Shown here piece by piece: positions 8,183-16,350 of a DNA stretch of 64,000 nucleotides. The position numbers and the translations under genes were made by a program. The stretch's first letter is position 1. Each line of letters begins with the position of its first letter. Origin of the DNA: Martelella sp. AD-3 (GTDB lineage Bacteria; Pseudomonadota; Alphaproteobacteria; Rhizobiales; Rhizobiaceae); contig NZ_CP014275.1 of NCBI RefSeq assembly GCF_001578105.1, positions 3,910,501 through 3,974,500 on the forward strand, in the 5' to 3' direction. The notes beneath the pieces were generated by a model. It was not told where the DNA came from, made no database searches, and worked only from the letters and a program-made list of their open reading frames with translations.

Positions 8183-9217
8183 ATGGCAAAGGCACCGGGC
8201 CTTAAAGATGTGGCGATGGCTGCGGGCGTTTCCGTGGCGACGATTTCGCGTCTCCTGAACGGCTCGCTGGTGCTGCCGGATGAGACCCGTAGCCGCATCG
8301 AGACCGCCATCCGCGACCTTGGCTATGTGCCAAATCCCCATGCAAGGCGCTTGAGTCGCGGGCGGTCCGACATGATCGGTCTGGTCATCCCGGACATCTC
8401 CAACCCGTTCTTTGCCATGCTCGTGGCCGCGATCGAGGAGGAAGCGGACAAGCTTGGCCTCGCCGTGTCTCTCAATGCAACGCTCAACCGGCCGGGTCGC
8501 GAGATGAAATATCTCGGCCTCATCGAACACCACCATGTCGATGGACTGATCTTCGTGACCAACCATCCGGATGACGGCGAGCTTGCTGATCTGATCAACC
8601 GCACGGGCAAGGTCGTCATCGTCGATGAGGACGTGCCGGGTGCCATCGTTCCCAAGCTATTCTGCGACAATCACCAGGGCGGCTATCTCGCGGGAAAACA
8701 TCTGGCCGAATTCGGTCACAAAAAGGTCGTCTTCGTTGGCGGCCCGAAGGAGATGATCTCTACCGCTCGCCGGCATGCGGGACTGGAGCAAGGACTCCGC
8801 GAGCGTTTCGGCGAGGAGGCGGAGATCCGCCGCTACTGCGGTGAATACACGGTTGCGGCCGGTCGCCATGCGGCGCGGCGCTTTCTCGACGAGAAGCTTC
8901 CGGCCTCCGCCATCTTTGCCAGTTCCGACGAAATCGCCATCGGCATGATCGAGGTGCTTTATTCCGAGGGCGTAAGCATTCCCGACCGCGTGTCTGTCGT
9001 CGGCTTTGATGACGTTGGTCCGCTTCACCTGTTTGCACCGCCTTTGACGGCGGTGCGCCAGCCGGTGCGCGCCATTGGCGCGCGTGCGCTCTCCCTTCTT
9101 CTTCAGACCGATTGGCAGCAGTCCGAAACCCTTGAGCGGGAAGAACTGCTGCCCGTTGAAATCGTCGTGCGGAGTTCCGTCGCGCCGCCGGCGATCGAAA
9201 AAACGCGACGCAGATAA
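8183..9217 (+). CDS. LacI-family transcriptional regulator
   Basis: A 344-residue repressor with an N-terminal helix-turn-helix, LKDVAMAAGVSVATISRLLN, a hinge region PHARRLSRGR, and a periplasmic-binding-protein-like effector domain beginning IGLVIPDISNPFFAML. The C-terminus has the usual DRVSVVGFDDVG segment. The ATG at 8183 has AGGGTG six bases upstream; a GTG at 8174 falls within that ribosome site and is less likely. It lies at the head of the ABC-transporter operon, 20 bp upstream of the binding-protein gene, and probably responds to the transported compound or its phosphorylated form. Confidence 0.93.
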   Translation: MAKAPGLKDVAMAAGVSVATISRLLNGSLVLPDETRSRIETAIRDLGYVPNPHARRLSRGRSDMIGLVIPDISNPFFAMLVAAIEEEADKLGLAVSLNATLNRPGREMKYLGLIEHHHVDGLIFVTNHPDDGELADLINRTGKVVIVDEDVPGAIVPKLFCDNHQGGYLAGKHLAEFGHKKVVFVGGPKEMISTARRHAGLEQGLRERFGEEAEIRRYCGEYTVAAGRHAARRFLDEKLPASAIFASSDEIAIGMIEVLYSEGVSIPDRVSVVGFDDVGPLHLFAPPLTAVRQPVRAIGARALSLLLQTDWQQSETLEREELLPVEIVVRSSVAPPAIEKTRRR

Positions 9218-9237
9218 ACCAACCAGAGGATGAACAC

Positions 9238-10191
9238 ATGACTTCGAGATTTTCGCGGAGAACACTCCTTTCGACGGCTCTTGCCGCCGGTGTCATCGCC
9301 AGCGTGCTGTCAACTGCCGCCGAAGCAGCCGACAAGACGTTTGCACTTGTCCAGATCAACCAGCAGGCCCTGTTCTTCAACGACATCAATCGCGGAGCCG
9401 AGGAAAAGGCGAAGGAACTTGGCGTCGACCTGCAGATCTACAACGCCAACAACGACCCGGCGATGCAGAACAATGCCGTTGAGACCTATATCCAGGAAGG
9501 CGTTGACGGGCTGGCGGTCGTCGCGATCGACGTCAACGGCATCATGCCTGCCGTCGAACAGGCCGATGAGGCCGGCATTCCGGTCGTGGCCATCGACGCG
9601 ATCCTTCCCGATGGGCCGCAGAAGGCCCAGATCGGCGTCGACAATGCAAAGGCCGGCGCGGACATCGGCGCCTATTTCCTCGAATACGTCCAGGCGGACA
9701 TGGGCGGCAAGGCGAAGGTCGGCATCGTCGGCGCCTTGAACTCCTACATTCAGAACGTTCGTCAGGAAGGGTTCCAGGACGCAATTGAGGGCGTCGACGG
9801 CATTGAAATCGTCGGCGTCGTTGATGGTCAGAATGTTCAGGACACCGCACTGTCGGCCGCCGAGAACCTGATCACCGCAAATCCCGATCTGACGGCGATC
9901 TACGCGACCGGTGAGCCGGCCCTGATGGGCGCGATTGCCGCCGTCGAAAGCCAGGGCAAGCAGAACGACATCAAGATCTTCGGCTGGGACCTGACGGCTC
10001 AGGCCATCAACGCCATTGATGACGGTTTCCTGATCGCTGTCATCCAGCAGGATCCGTCGCTGATGGGAGCTGCCGCCGTGGAGGCGCTCAACGATATCGC
10101 CAACGGCGATGATGTCGAGGCCTCGATCTCGGTGCCTGTCACGATCGTCGACGAAACCAATGTAGAACCTTACCGCGCTATCTTTAAATGA
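9238..10191 (+). CDS. Sugar-type ABC transporter substrate-binding protein (CUT2, RbsB-like)
   Basis: A 317-residue periplasmic binding protein with a twin-Arg-containing leader (SRRTLLSTALAAG) and an Ala-rich cleavage region near residue 30. The mature part starts KTFALVQINQQALFFNDIN and shows the type 1 sugar-binding fold seen in ribose, xylose and autoinducer-2 binding proteins, including VDGLAVVAIDVNG and the hinge region GVDNAKAGADIG. Members bind furanoses, nucleosides and polyols among others, so the ligand cannot be named. The stop overlaps the ATPase start. It delivers substrate to the permease at 10994-12001. Confidence 0.9.
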   Translation: MTSRFSRRTLLSTALAAGVIASVLSTAAEAADKTFALVQINQQALFFNDINRGAEEKAKELGVDLQIYNANNDPAMQNNAVETYIQEGVDGLAVVAIDVNGIMPAVEQADEAGIPVVAIDAILPDGPQKAQIGVDNAKAGADIGAYFLEYVQADMGGKAKVGIVGALNSYIQNVRQEGFQDAIEGVDGIEIVGVVDGQNVQDTALSAAENLITANPDLTAIYATGEPALMGAIAAVESQGKQNDIKIFGWDLTAQAINAIDDGFLIAVIQQDPSLMGAAAVEALNDIANGDDVEASISVPVTIVDETNVEPYRAIFK

Positions 10192-10997
10192 TGTCTGATC
10201 TCCGGCACGCTGGCGCTGCAGGCGGCGGAGGGGATACCCCCCTCCGCTCGCCGGACGGCCCATCAAAAGAACCCACCATTTCCCTGCGCGGCATCACCAA
10301 GACTTTCGGCTCCCACCAGGCGCTGCGCGGTGTTGATCTCGATCTTTACCCCGGCGAATGCCTTGGCCTCGTCGGCGACAACGCCGCGGGGAAATCGACC
10401 CTCACCAAGATCATTTCGGGCACTTATATTCCGGACGGCGGCACCATCAGGGTTGCCGGTGAAACGGTTGCTCTGACCGGTCCCGCCGATGCCCGAAACC
10501 GCAACATCGAGATGGTGTTCCAGGATTTAAGCCTTTGCGACCATATCGATGTCGTCGGCAACCTGTTCCTCGGACGCGAAATCTCCAACGGGCTGTTTCT
10601 TGACCGAAAGACAATGACGGCCGAGGCGGAGCGCATGCTCGAGGCGCTGGAAATCCGTATCCCCCGCCTTTCCGCGAAGGTGGAGAAGCTCTCCGGCGGT
10701 CAACGTCAGGCGATCGCGATCGCGCGCGCGGCCTCGTTCCAGCCGAAAGTCCTGATCATGGACGAGCCGACGTCGGCGCTGGCCGTGGCCGAGGTGGAAG
10801 CCGTGCTTCACCTCATCAACCGCGTCAAGGCCAAGGGCGTCTCCGTTGTTCTGATCACCCACCGCTTGCAGGACCTCTTCCGCGTCTGCGATCGCATTGC
10901 CGTCATGTATGAAGGCACCAAGGTTGCCGAACGCATGATCGGCGACACAAGCCTTGAAGACCTCGTCCAACTTATCGTCGGGGGACAAAAACATTGA
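10188..10997 (+). CDS. Sugar-type ABC transporter ATP-binding protein (single-domain, FrcA-like)
   Basis: A 269-residue ATPase with Walker A GDNAAGKST, Q-loop EMVFQDLSL, signature KLSGGQRQAIAIARA, Walker B VLIMDEPTSAL and switch His in VLITHRLQDL. Unlike RbsA it has only one nucleotide-binding domain, so it should act as a homodimer, as in the fructose-type FrcA arrangement. The first 25 residues are Gly/Pro-rich and poorly conserved. It overlaps the binding-protein gene by 4 bases and the permease gene by 4 bases. Confidence 0.92.
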   Translation: MMSDLRHAGAAGGGGDTPLRSPDGPSKEPTISLRGITKTFGSHQALRGVDLDLYPGECLGLVGDNAAGKSTLTKIISGTYIPDGGTIRVAGETVALTGPADARNRNIEMVFQDLSLCDHIDVVGNLFLGREISNGLFLDRKTMTAEAERMLEALEIRIPRLSAKVEKLSGGQRQAIAIARAASFQPKVLIMDEPTSALAVAEVEAVLHLINRVKAKGVSVVLITHRLQDLFRVCDRIAVMYEGTKVAERMIGDTSLEDLVQLIVGGQKH

Positions 10998-12001
10998 GCG
11001 CCTATACCGAACGCGCCAAGGGCTCGCCGCTTCTCGATTTTCTCGGCGAGAACGCCCAGGTGCTCTCCATCGCCTTTTTCTTTGCCGTCTGCGTCGTGTT
11101 CTTCTCCTTGAGCACCGACACGTTCCTGACGGCAGGGAACCTGCTGAACGTCGTCCGGCAGGCCGCTCCGATCCTGATTGTCGCCATCGCCATGACATTC
11201 GTGATCATTACCGGCGGCATCGACCTTTCGGTCGGCTCGGTGATCGCCGTCATCAACGCCGTGGTCGCGATGATCATCGCGGCGGGCATGCCGTGGCCGC
11301 TCGCCATCGTGGCAATGCTGGCGCTCGGGGCGCTGATCGGCCTGTTCCAGGGCTGGTTCGTTTCCTATCAGGGCATTCCCGCCTTCATCGTCACATTGGC
11401 CGGGCTTTCGATCTTCCGCGGCCTCGCGCTTTATCTCACCAAAGGGTACTCGATCCCGATCCGCGATGTGGGCGGCTTCCTGTTTCTCGGCCGTGGCGAG
11501 CTATTCGGCATTCCCTTTCCGGCGATCATCGCGGTTATCGTGGCCATCATCGGCTACATCGTCATCTCGAAGACCCGTTATGGCCGTCAGGTCGTCGCCA
11601 TCGGTTCCAATCTGGAAGCGGCCCGTCGCGTCGGCATGCCTGCGAAATTCGTGCTGATGTCGGTCTACGTTCTTTCCGGTCTTGCCTGTGGCCTTGCCGG
11701 CCTGCTGATGGCGGCTCGCCTCGGCTCCGGTTCATCCAATGCGGCCGTCGGGTTCGAACTCCAGGCGATCGCCGCCGTCGTTCTCGGCGGGACGTCGCTC
11801 ATGGGCGGGCGCGGCACGATCCTCGGCACGGTGCTCGGCACGATGACCATCGCCGTCATCGGCAACGGCCTGATCCTGATGCATATCTCGCCCTTCTTCA
11901 CCCAGATTGTGACCGGCGCGATCATTCTGCTGGCGATTTGGCTCAATACCCGGATATTCGGCGCGAACTTCCGCTTCGGCCGGAGCAAGGGAGGTAAGTA
12001 A
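10994..12001 (+). CDS. Sugar-type ABC transporter permease (RbsC-like)
   Basis: A 335-residue inner-membrane permease of the ribose/xylose class with about eight to ten hydrophobic segments. Diagnostic stretches are MTFVIITGGIDLSVGSVIA and, near the C-terminus, LQAIAAVVLGGTSLMGGRGT, the loop that contacts the ATPase. It begins with a TTG overlapping the ATPase stop (TTGA) and its own stop shares one base with the start of the phosphotriesterase-family gene (TAATG). Together with 9238-10997 it makes a complete importer. Confidence 0.92.
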   Translation: MSAYTERAKGSPLLDFLGENAQVLSIAFFFAVCVVFFSLSTDTFLTAGNLLNVVRQAAPILIVAIAMTFVIITGGIDLSVGSVIAVINAVVAMIIAAGMPWPLAIVAMLALGALIGLFQGWFVSYQGIPAFIVTLAGLSIFRGLALYLTKGYSIPIRDVGGFLFLGRGELFGIPFPAIIAVIVAIIGYIVISKTRYGRQVVAIGSNLEAARRVGMPAKFVLMSVYVLSGLACGLAGLLMAARLGSGSSNAAVGFELQAIAAVVLGGTSLMGGRGTILGTVLGTMTIAVIGNGLILMHISPFFTQIVTGAIILLAIWLNTRIFGANFRFGRSKGGK

Positions 12002-13101
12002 TGTCTGCAACCGAGCTTTCCGAGGCCCATACGGGCTCCGGCAAGGTCATGACCGTCAACGGCCCCGTGAACGCTTCGGCGCTGGGCGTGACGCTGATGC
12101 ACGAGCATGTGCTGAACGACTGCACATGCTGGTGGAACCCGCCGAAAACACCGGAACGCCAGCACCTGGCGGACAGCTTCATCTGCATGGAGATCCTGAG
12201 CGAACTGCGTCAGGATCCCTTCGTCAACAGGCACAACATCACGCTTGATGACGAGAAGCTTGCGATCACGGAGCTGAAATCGTTCTTCGATGCAGGCGGG
12301 CGCACGCTCGTAGAGCCGACCTGTCAGGGCATCGGGCGCAATCCGGAAGCCATGCAGCGGATTGCGGATGCGACCGGGCTCAATATCGTGATCGGCGCCG
12401 GCTACTATCTGCAGGACTCCCACCCCGAAAAGCTCGCGGGCATGTCAGCCGAGGCGATCGCGGACGAGATCGTCGGTGAGGCGGTCGAGGGCGTCGACGG
12501 CACAAGTGTCCGGATCGGCCTGATCGGTGAGATCGGCGTTTCAGGCGACTTTACCGAAGCCGAGCGCAAGTCGCTTCGCGGCGCTGCCCAGGCGCAGGCG
12601 CGCACCGGCCTGCCGCTGATGGTGCACTTGCCGGGGTGGTTCCGCCTCGGCCACGAGGTGCTGGATATAGCGGCGGCCGAAGGCGCGGATTTGAGACATA
12701 CCGTGCTCTGCCACATGAACCCGTCGCATGACGATTTCCCCTATCAGAGCGAGCTTGCCGCGCGCGGCGCTTTTCTGGAGTACGACATGATCGGCATGGA
12801 CTTCTTCTATGCCGACCAGCAGGTGCAATGCCCGAGCGATGAAGAATGTGCCCGCGCCATCGTCAGGCTTGTCGATGCCGGCCATGAAGGCCGCATCCTC
12901 CTCTCCCACGACGTGTTCCTGAAAATGATGCTGACGCATTACGGCGGGAATGGTTATGCCTTCATCCTCAAACACTTCCTGCCCCGATTGGCACGCCACG
13001 GCCTTGACCACGACGTCCTGACACGACTGATGAAGGACAATCCGCGCGCCGTGTTCGATGCCGACTTTGCATCACAACGAAACAAGACGGAATTGAAATG
13101 A
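12001..13101 (+). CDS. Phosphotriesterase-family metal-dependent hydrolase
   Basis: A 366-residue TIM-barrel amidohydrolase of the phosphotriesterase family. Metal-binding residues are visible: His34-Glu-His36 (LMHEHVL), Glu177 in GLIGEIGVSG (glutamate in place of the carboxylated lysine of classic phosphotriesterase, as in the PHP subfamily), His209 (MVHLPG), His238 (CHMNP) and Asp304 (LLSHD). Family members hydrolyse lactones or esters of sugar acids more often than organophosphates. Given the sugar-type transporter, a lactonase or ester-hydrolase step on the imported compound is the likeliest role. It overlaps the next gene by 4 bases. Confidence 0.87.
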   Translation: MSATELSEAHTGSGKVMTVNGPVNASALGVTLMHEHVLNDCTCWWNPPKTPERQHLADSFICMEILSELRQDPFVNRHNITLDDEKLAITELKSFFDAGGRTLVEPTCQGIGRNPEAMQRIADATGLNIVIGAGYYLQDSHPEKLAGMSAEAIADEIVGEAVEGVDGTSVRIGLIGEIGVSGDFTEAERKSLRGAAQAQARTGLPLMVHLPGWFRLGHEVLDIAAAEGADLRHTVLCHMNPSHDDFPYQSELAARGAFLEYDMIGMDFFYADQQVQCPSDEECARAIVRLVDAGHEGRILLSHDVFLKMMLTHYGGNGYAFILKHFLPRLARHGLDHDVLTRLMKDNPRAVFDADFASQRNKTELK

Positions 13102-13868
13102 CAAAGAAAGTACTTCTGGTCGGCGAAAGCTGGGTCACCTCCGAAACGCACTACAAGGGGTTCGACCAGTTCGGCAGCGTCCATTACCATCTCGGCGCAA
13201 CGCCGCTCGTTGATGCGCTGAAGGGCAGCGCGTTCGAACTGACCTATATGCCCGCGCACGAGGCCGCGGACCATTTTCCCTTCGAAATGGAAGGGCTCGA
13301 TGCCTACGACATCATCATCCTGTCGGACATCGGTGCAAATACGCTGCTTCTGCCGCCGGCCGTCTGGCAGCAGTCAAAGACCGTTCCCAATCGGCTGAAG
13401 CTGATCAAGGCCTGGGTCGAAAAGGGCGGCGGACTGCTGATGTGCGGCGGCTATTTCTCCTTCCAGGGCATCGATGGCAAGGCCCGTTGGCGGCGGACCG
13501 CCGTCGAGGACGTGTTGCCGGTCACCTGCCTGCCTTGGGACGACCGCGTCGAAATCCCGGAAGGCACGACGCCCGATATTCTGATGGCGGATCATCCTAT
13601 GCTTGCCGGCATTTCCGGTGAATGGCCGGTCATGCTGGGTGTGAACGAGGTCGAGCTGCGTGAGCGGGACGATATCGAAATCGTCGCCCGCCTGCCGGAA
13701 GACCAGGGCGGACATCCGCTGCTGGTAACGGGCAAGGCCGGCAAGGGACGAAGTGCGGTCTGGACCTCGGATATCGGTCCGCACTGGCTGTCGCCGGCCT
13801 TCTGCGAATGGGAAGGCTACGGCATTCTTTGGAAGAACATCCTCGGCTGGCTGGCCGAAAAGGGATGA
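13098..13868 (+). CDS. Glutamine-amidotransferase-like (ThuA/class I GATase fold) protein
   Basis: A 256-residue protein starting KKVLLVGESWVTSETHYKG with the Rossmann-like fold of class I glutamine amidotransferase-like proteins. The stretch YDIIILSDIGANT and GGGLLMCGGYFSFQGI mark the region of the nucleophile elbow; a Cys is present in LLMCGGY, and a His-containing segment GPHWLSPAF lies near the C-terminus. Similar proteins are often annotated as cytoplasmic proteins near sugar ABC transporters, and their reaction is unproven. Translationally coupled to the phosphotriesterase-family gene. Confidence 0.72.
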   Translation: MTKKVLLVGESWVTSETHYKGFDQFGSVHYHLGATPLVDALKGSAFELTYMPAHEAADHFPFEMEGLDAYDIIILSDIGANTLLLPPAVWQQSKTVPNRLKLIKAWVEKGGGLLMCGGYFSFQGIDGKARWRRTAVEDVLPVTCLPWDDRVEIPEGTTPDILMADHPMLAGISGEWPVMLGVNEVELRERDDIEIVARLPEDQGGHPLLVTGKAGKGRSAVWTSDIGPHWLSPAFCEWEGYGILWKNILGWLAEKG

Positions 13869-13898
13869 CGCGACCGGGACGGATTTGCCTTCCCAACC

Positions 13899-13921
13899 GC
13901 CGGCTCCTCCCCTCAGCCGGC
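13899..13921. terminator. Hairpin between convergent genes
   Basis: GCCGGCT (13899-13905) and AGCCGGC (13915-13921) form a 7-bp GC-rich stem with a 9-nt loop in the gap between the amidotransferase-like gene and the end of the convergent ribokinase gene. No long T-run follows, so termination is plausible but weakly supported. Confidence 0.35.
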
Positions 13922-14812
13922 GAAGATTTCGGCAAGTTCGTCCCGACTGGGAAAGGCGCGGCGGGTTCCACGCCGGGCCACGGTCAGCGCAGAAGCGGCG
14001 GCGGCATGGGAGATGGCGCGTTCATCGAGCGCGCCGCCCCTGAGCGCCGCGGAGGCCAACGCCGCCCCCATGAAGGTGTCACCCGCGCCGGTGGTGTCAA
14101 TGGCTTTCGTCTTGACGGCGGGGACATCAATGACGGCGCCCCCGGCCGTGCTCAGTATAGCGCCGTCGGTGCCGGATGTCAGAACAGCCTGGCGGATACC
14201 CTTGGCGTGGAGCGCTTCGGCGGCGTCTCGTCCTGTCCTTCCGGTCAGGTTCAAGCTTTCGCTCTCGTTGAGAAAGGCAATGTCGATGAAGGGCCATAGG
14301 CATTCGAAATACGGCCTGAGCGGAGACGGATTGAAGGCCACCACCATGCCGCGTTCGCGGCCGGTCCTGAGCAGCGCCTCGGTCGTCTTCGCGCCGAGAT
14401 TGCCCTGCATCACGAGAAAGTCGCCTGGCGCCGCTTCGCCCAGGACGTCGAGGGCCGCCTCAAGCGGCAGGGCTTCGGCAGCCTCTGTGGTGGTCACGAT
14501 GGAATTCTCCCCATCCGGCGTGGTCAGCACCATCGAGAAGTCGGTCGAAACGCCGCCGAGGCAGACAAGCCGGGCGTCCACAGGCTCTTCGGCGAGTTGC
14601 TCGCGAATGGTTGCGGAGCGGAAATCCCCACCTGTGGCCGAAACCAGCGTTGTTGCAAGGCCGCCGCGCGCCATTACGACGGCCTGGTTCGTGCCCTTGC
14701 CGCCGAGATCGCGGCTGGCGATCCGCCCCAGAATGGAGGCGCCGGGCTCGGGCAGTCCATCGACTGAAATAGTTTCATCAATGGCGGCATTGCCGATCAC
14801 AAACGCACGCAT
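13913..14812 (-). CDS. PfkB-family carbohydrate kinase (ribokinase-like)
   Basis: A 299-residue kinase. The N-terminal PfkB motif is LGGKGTNQAVVMARGG (Gly-Gly at 37-38) and the C-terminal motif is DTTGAGDTFMGA, with Asp245 as the catalytic base. The substrate-binding start MRAFVIGNAAIDETISVDG fits ribokinase-type enzymes that phosphorylate furanoses, nucleosides or related alcohols. It is the only gene in this catabolic cluster on the minus strand, with its start 23 bp from the BtpA-type gene, giving a short divergent promoter region at 14813-14835. It probably phosphorylates the product released from the imported compound. Confidence 0.88.
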   Translation of the reverse strand: MRAFVIGNAAIDETISVDGLPEPGASILGRIASRDLGGKGTNQAVVMARGGLATTLVSATGGDFRSATIREQLAEEPVDARLVCLGGVSTDFSMVLTTPDGENSIVTTTEAAEALPLEAALDVLGEAAPGDFLVMQGNLGAKTTEALLRTGRERGMVVAFNPSPLRPYFECLWPFIDIAFLNESESLNLTGRTGRDAAEALHAKGIRQAVLTSGTDGAILSTAGGAVIDVPAVKTKAIDTTGAGDTFMGAALASAALRGGALDERAISHAAAASALTVARRGTRRAFPSRDELAEIFAG

Positions 14813-14835
14813 TTCTTAGCTTCCTGGAGACAATT

Positions 14836-15681
14836 ATGCAGAAAATATCAAGTGGGACTTCAAGCGCCATACGGGAAATATTCAAGGCTGACAAGGCTCT
14901 GCTTGGCATGGTCCATTGCCCGCCCTTTCCCGGCTCGCCGCGCTACAGGGGCCAATCGATCGATGGCATCTATGATGCCTGCATGCGCGATGCGGACGCT
15001 CTGATCGGCGGCGGGCTCGATGGTCTCGTCATCGAAAACCACGGTGACATCCCGTTTTCCAAACCCGAGGATATCGGCCACGAGACGGCGGCCTTCATGT
15101 CGGTCGTGACCGACCGGATCAAGCAGGCGACCGGCGTTCCGTTGGGCATCAATGTGCTTGCCAATGCGCCTATCCCGGCCCTGGCAATCGCGCTTGCGGG
15201 CAACGCCAGCTTCATCCGCGTCAACCAGTGGGCCAATGCCTACGTCGCCAATGAAGGCTTCATGGAAGGACGCGCGGGCGAGGCGCTGCGTTACCGTTCG
15301 CTGCTGCGCGCCGAGCACATCAAGGTGTTCGCCGACAGCCACGTCAAGCACGGCGCCCATGCCATTACCGCCGACAGAACCATCCCCGAACAAACCCGCG
15401 ATCTTGCCTTCTTCGACGCCGACGTCGTGATCGCGACCGGACAGCGCACCGGCAATGCGGCGACCATCGAGGAGATCGACGAGGTACGCTCGGCAACCGA
15501 TCTGCCGCTGATGGTCGGTTCGGGCGTCAGCAAGGACAATGTCGTTGAGATCCTCGCCCGCACCAATGGCGTCATCGTGGCTTCCTCTCTGAAGGAAAGC
15601 GGCGTCTGGTGGAACCCGGTTGACCCGGAACGGGTGAAGGCATTCATGGATGCTGCGCGTCCAGCGCTGGGCCGTGATTGA
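14836..15681 (+). CDS. BtpA/SgcQ-family TIM-barrel protein
   Basis: A 281-residue protein matching the BtpA/SgcQ family: LLGMVHCPPFPGSPRYRG near the N-terminus, DGLVIENHGDIPF, then FIRVNQWANAYV and a C-terminal phosphate-binding-like LMVGSGVSKDN. BtpA was linked to photosystem I accumulation in cyanobacteria, but proteobacterial members occur in sugar catabolic clusters and look like (beta/alpha)8 enzymes that handle phosphorylated sugars. The ribosome site (GCTTCCTGGAGACA) lies just upstream. The following tenA-type gene starts 12 bp after the stop. The enzymatic activity is unassigned. Confidence 0.85.
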   Translation: MQKISSGTSSAIREIFKADKALLGMVHCPPFPGSPRYRGQSIDGIYDACMRDADALIGGGLDGLVIENHGDIPFSKPEDIGHETAAFMSVVTDRIKQATGVPLGINVLANAPIPALAIALAGNASFIRVNQWANAYVANEGFMEGRAGEALRYRSLLRAEHIKVFADSHVKHGAHAITADRTIPEQTRDLAFFDADVVIATGQRTGNAATIEEIDEVRSATDLPLMVGSGVSKDNVVEILARTNGVIVASSLKESGVWWNPVDPERVKAFMDAARPALGRD

Positions 15682-15693
15682 GGAAGACGGGAC

Positions 15694-16350
15694 ATGGAAA
15701 AGCTCTCCGATTTCATGCTGCGGGAGAACAGGACCGTCTTCGACGAGATGGTCGCCCACCGCTTTGTCGAGGACATCAAGGCCGATGCCCTTCCGAACGC
15801 CGTGTTCGAGCGCTATCTCGTTTTCGAAGGCGCTTTCGTCGAGACCGCGATCTCGATTTTCGCCTATGCCACGGCCAAGGCAGAGACCATGACTGACCGG
15901 CGGTGGCTGATCGGTGTGCTGGACGCACTTGCCAACCACCAGATCGCCTATTTCGAGCGGACTTTCGCGGCGCGCGGGATCACACCGGCGGGATTTGATC
16001 TGGACCATCCGGCGGTGGCGCGGTTCCGCGATGGAATGCTCGCGATCGCCCGTGATGGCGGCTTCATCGACACCATTGCCGCCATGTTCGCGGCCGAATG
16101 GATGTACTGGACGTGGTCGAAACAGGCTGAGCGGCAAAAGATGTCCGATCCGCTTCTGGCAGAATGGGTCAGTCTCCACACCGATGAAACCTTTGCGGCA
16201 CAAGCCACATGGCTGCGGGACCGGCTGGATGCGGCCGGAGAAACGCTGGGTGAACGCGAGCGCGTTCATCTGAGCGGCGTCTTCGGCAAGGCGATGCGGC
16301 TGGAAATCGATTTCCACAGTGCTGCCTATGCGGAGGGTTCCGCCCGATGA
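15694..16350 (+). CDS. TenA-family protein, TenA_E type
   Basis: A 218-residue all-helical haem-oxygenase-fold protein of the TenA family. The motif FERYLVFEGAFV (residues 38-49) corresponds to YLVQDY in classical TenA, with Glu45 at the place of the catalytic Asp. The nucleophilic Cys135 of Bacillus TenA is replaced by Glu135 in MFAAEWMYW. A conserved Glu is kept near the C-terminus (KAMRLEIDF). These features fit the TenA_E branch, reported to act in salvage of thiamine-pyrimidine degradation products. Overlaps the M20 gene by 4 bases, so the two are probably consecutive steps. Confidence 0.8.
   Translation: MEKLSDFMLRENRTVFDEMVAHRFVEDIKADALPNAVFERYLVFEGAFVETAISIFAYATAKAETMTDRRWLIGVLDALANHQIAYFERTFAARGITPAGFDLDHPAVARFRDGMLAIARDGGFIDTIAAMFAAEWMYWTWSKQAERQKMSDPLLAEWVSLHTDETFAAQATWLRDRLDAAGETLGERERVHLSGVFGKAMRLEIDFHSAAYAEGSAR

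Noticed and set aside
14860..16317. 485-codon open frame on the minus strand
   Set aside because: Antisense to the BtpA and TenA genes, with no family motif and no ribosome site.
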